Shown one piece after another: positions 58,650-60,000 of a stretch of DNA of 60,000 bases. Within the stretch, counting starts at the first letter, position 1, and every line of letters begins with the position of its first letter. Below the pieces are notes generated by a model. That model was not told where the DNA came from. It searched no databases and saw only the letters and a program-made list of their open reading frames with translations. The position numbers and the translations under genes are program-made. This DNA is from Rossellomorea aquimaris (GTDB taxonomy: Bacteria; Bacillota; Bacilli; Bacillales; Bacillaceae_B): contig NZ_CP141595.1 in NCBI RefSeq assembly GCF_035590735.1, forward strand, positions 107,501 to 167,500, written 5' to 3'.

Positions 58650-59294
58650 TTATTGGCTTCCGCCGCCACTTCCTGTACCACCAGAATCTTCAGAACCGCC
58701 TTGTCCCCCGGAAGAGGATTCTTCACCTCCACCTTCGCTTTTACCGCCGTCTTTCATTTCTCCGGCAGCTTTCAATAATACATCCTGAAGTTTAGCCTTA
58801 AACAGAGGGCTTTCAAATGTTTCCGTAATGACTTTTTGCAGATGTTCCCTATACTCTTGGCTTTTTAATGCTTCAGTCAGTTCCTTCTTGAATTCAGGGT
58901 CCTTTAACAGATCCATCATCATTCCTTGATACTCGGGATCCTTCATGAGGTCTTTGAGCAACTTTTCATTTCCATCCTTCATGCTTTTTGCCATAGCTTC
59001 GGCAAACTTAGGGTCTTCGAAGGATTTCTTCCAGAATTCAGTTCCTTTTTCAGAGGTCAACGTCTTCGAGATCGTATCCGTCACAACCCCCTGGTCCATA
59101 ATAAGCTCTGATTTCATTTTTTCATCAGACATGACTTCTTCAATCGCTTTTTTACCATCATCGGTCTTTAATATATCGACAACCATTTTCTTGGTTTCTT
59201 CATAATCCATTTTGCCACTGCCTGTCTCCCCACCACCGCCACAAGCGGATAGAAGAAGAATCGTCAGTAGAAAAAGAAAGGAATATCTTTTCAT
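58650..59294 (-). CDS. gerD: GerD, spore germination lipoprotein
   Basis: A 214-aa lipoprotein that clusters germinant receptors in the inner spore membrane. The signal peptide ends in the lipobox LSAC with C18 as the lipidated residue. The helical middle contains repeated D-P/E-pattern segments (DDGKKAIEEVM; EDPKFAEAMAKSM; KDPEYQGMMMDLLKDPEF). The C-terminal ~27 residues are almost all Gly, Ser and Glu. ATG at 59294 is chosen because GGAAGGAG precedes it by 7 nt; a frame to 59315 lies upstream of that site. It is the only gene on the - strand in this window. Confidence 0.93.
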   Translation of the reverse strand: MKRYSFLFLLTILLLSACGGGGETGSGKMDYEETKKMVVDILKTDDGKKAIEEVMSDEKMKSELIMDQGVVTDTISKTLTSEKGTEFWKKSFEDPKFAEAMAKSMKDGNEKLLKDLMKDPEYQGMMMDLLKDPEFKKELTEALKSQEYREHLQKVITETFESPLFKAKLQDVLLKAAGEMKDGGKSEGGGEESSSGGQGGSEDSGGTGSGGGSQ

Positions 59295-59328
59295 GGGTAG
59301 GCTCCTTCCATACAAATTCCCTTACCTT

Positions 59329-59357
59329 TAATATGAGAAATAACGAAAAAAATATGC
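59329..59357 (-). promoter_or_regulatory. SigG-type (forespore) promoter of gerD
   Basis: On the - strand GCATA (59353-59357) is the -35 and CATATTA (59329-59335) the -10, with 17 bp between. Both match the SigG consensus (GMATR and CATWWTA), about 35 nt before the gerD start. gerD is known to be SigG-dependent in B. subtilis. Confidence 0.85.
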
Positions 59358-59443
59358 ACAAGAAAAACTGGAACCTGGATTTTTTAAGCATGCGTTGTTA
59401 CAATCAAAAGAGTGTATATTTTTTTATTTGGAGGAAAATAGAA

Positions 59444-60000
59444 GTGACCATCCGCAATTGGATTCGTTTTTTCATTCATACGTTAGTGATCGGAGGAGTC
59501 GTGACTGCCACCGCCGCACTTCTCATTAGATGGGATCAGTTCGCACCATACATTCAAGACGGTAACGTGATTGGCATATTATCAAGTCTGCTTTGGTTTA
59601 TATTTGTAGGTTTCACATTTAGTGTAATCAGTCAGATGGGGTATTTCGCTTATTTAACCATCCATCAATTCGGAATGGGGATGTTTAAGAGCTTATGGAA
59701 TCCTGTTCAAGTGGTCCTGATTGCCCTCGTCCTGTTTGATTTAATCTATTTCCGGTTCAGAGCTTTCGCTGAGGAAGGCGAGTCGTATACACCTTATATT
59801 TTTCTGGGGATCGGAATCCTGGTCGTTGGTTTAATCGTAGCTTATATGAAGAATCAGCAATCAGAAGCCAAGACGAACACATTTGTGTCCGCCTTATTCT
59901 TTATGATTGTTGTAACGACACTGGAGTGGCTGCCGGTTTTATTGGTGAACTCCGTTAAATGGCTGTACCTTATGCTGCTTGCCTTATTGGCATGTAATGC
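59444..60000 (+). CDS. kbaA: KbaA, KinB-signalling pathway activator (3' end outside window)
   Basis: At least 185 codons are present, cut by the window end. It is an integral membrane protein with about six hydrophobic spans, required in B. subtilis for KinB histidine-kinase activation at the start of sporulation. The conserved SVISQMGYFAYLTIHQFGMG and QVVLIALVLFDLIYFRF segments match KbaA. The start is GTG 59444, after TTGGAGG at 59429-59435. It is divergent from gerD, with a 149-bp shared upstream region. Confidence 0.9.
   Translation, partial: MTIRNWIRFFIHTLVIGGVVTATAALLIRWDQFAPYIQDGNVIGILSSLLWFIFVGFTFSVISQMGYFAYLTIHQFGMGMFKSLWNPVQVVLIALVLFDLIYFRFRAFAEEGESYTPYIFLGIGILVVGLIVAYMKNQQSEAKTNTFVSALFFMIVVTTLEWLPVLLVNSVKWLYLMLLALLACN

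Overview
This 60 kb window is the ribosomal-protein/transcription 'superoperon' region of a Bacillaceae chromosome. The gene order and the proteins match the ctsR-to-kbaA segment of Bacillus subtilis almost gene for gene (comparison from memory, not a database search). Low GC, strong AGGAGG ribosome binding sites, many TTG and GTG starts, a cysteine T-box, SigH, CtsR/McsB and sporulation genes (cwlD, gerD, kbaA) all indicate an endospore-forming Bacillus-like Firmicute. I cannot fix genus or species. Every gene but gerD reads on the + strand, as expected for origin-proximal genes co-directional with replication.

Layout. 1-1700: 3' half of a 23S rRNA gene, 5S rRNA and terminator. 1701-2240: gene-free spacer with short repeats and a C-rich stretch. 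2171-6852: CtsR-controlled stress operon ctsR-mcsA-mcsB-clpC. 6876-7290: three tandem 126-bp hairpin repeats. 7289-13938: radA, disA, yacL-like PIN/TRAM gene, ispD, ispF, gltX. 13988-18019: T-box, cysE, cysS, mrnC, rlmB, rae1. 18024-22512: sigH, rpmG, secE, nusG, rplK, rplA, rplJ, rplL with ribosomal-protein leader RNAs. 22624-30738: rsmC-like methyltransferase, rpoB, rpoC. 30758-35616: L7Ae-like gene, rpsL, rpsG, fusA, tuf. 35617-36255: gene-free stretch with a dispersed hairpin repeat and two tandem SigA-type promoters. 36256-51280: S10-spc-alpha operons from rpsJ to rplQ, including secY, adk, map, infA, rpoA and a KOW-domain gene. 51340-51440: a striking multi-hairpin element. 51498-54738: ecfA1-ecfA2-ecfT transporter module and truA. 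54741-55990: repeat remnant, L13 leader, rplM, rpsI. 56124-60000: DUF2521 gene, cwlD, salA/mrp, gerD (- strand) and kbaA (cut by the window end).

The genes together supply ribosomes, RNA polymerase, protein export, tRNA charging and modification, isoprenoid precursors, c-di-AMP and protein quality control, so the region is core rather than accessory. Regulation is visible in the DNA: CtsR heptads, a Cys T-box, L10 and L13 leaders, a pair of matching putative L1 sites, attenuator-like hairpins and a textbook SigG promoter for gerD.

I found no defence island, prophage, integrase, CRISPR array or novel enzyme cluster. The items most worth a second look are noncoding: the 126-bp tandem hairpins with compensatory changes, the cloverleaf-like terminator element upstream of ecfA1, the twin L1-like sites, and the dispersed inverted repeats. 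Starts were moved inward from the longest open frame wherever the ribosome binding site demanded it.
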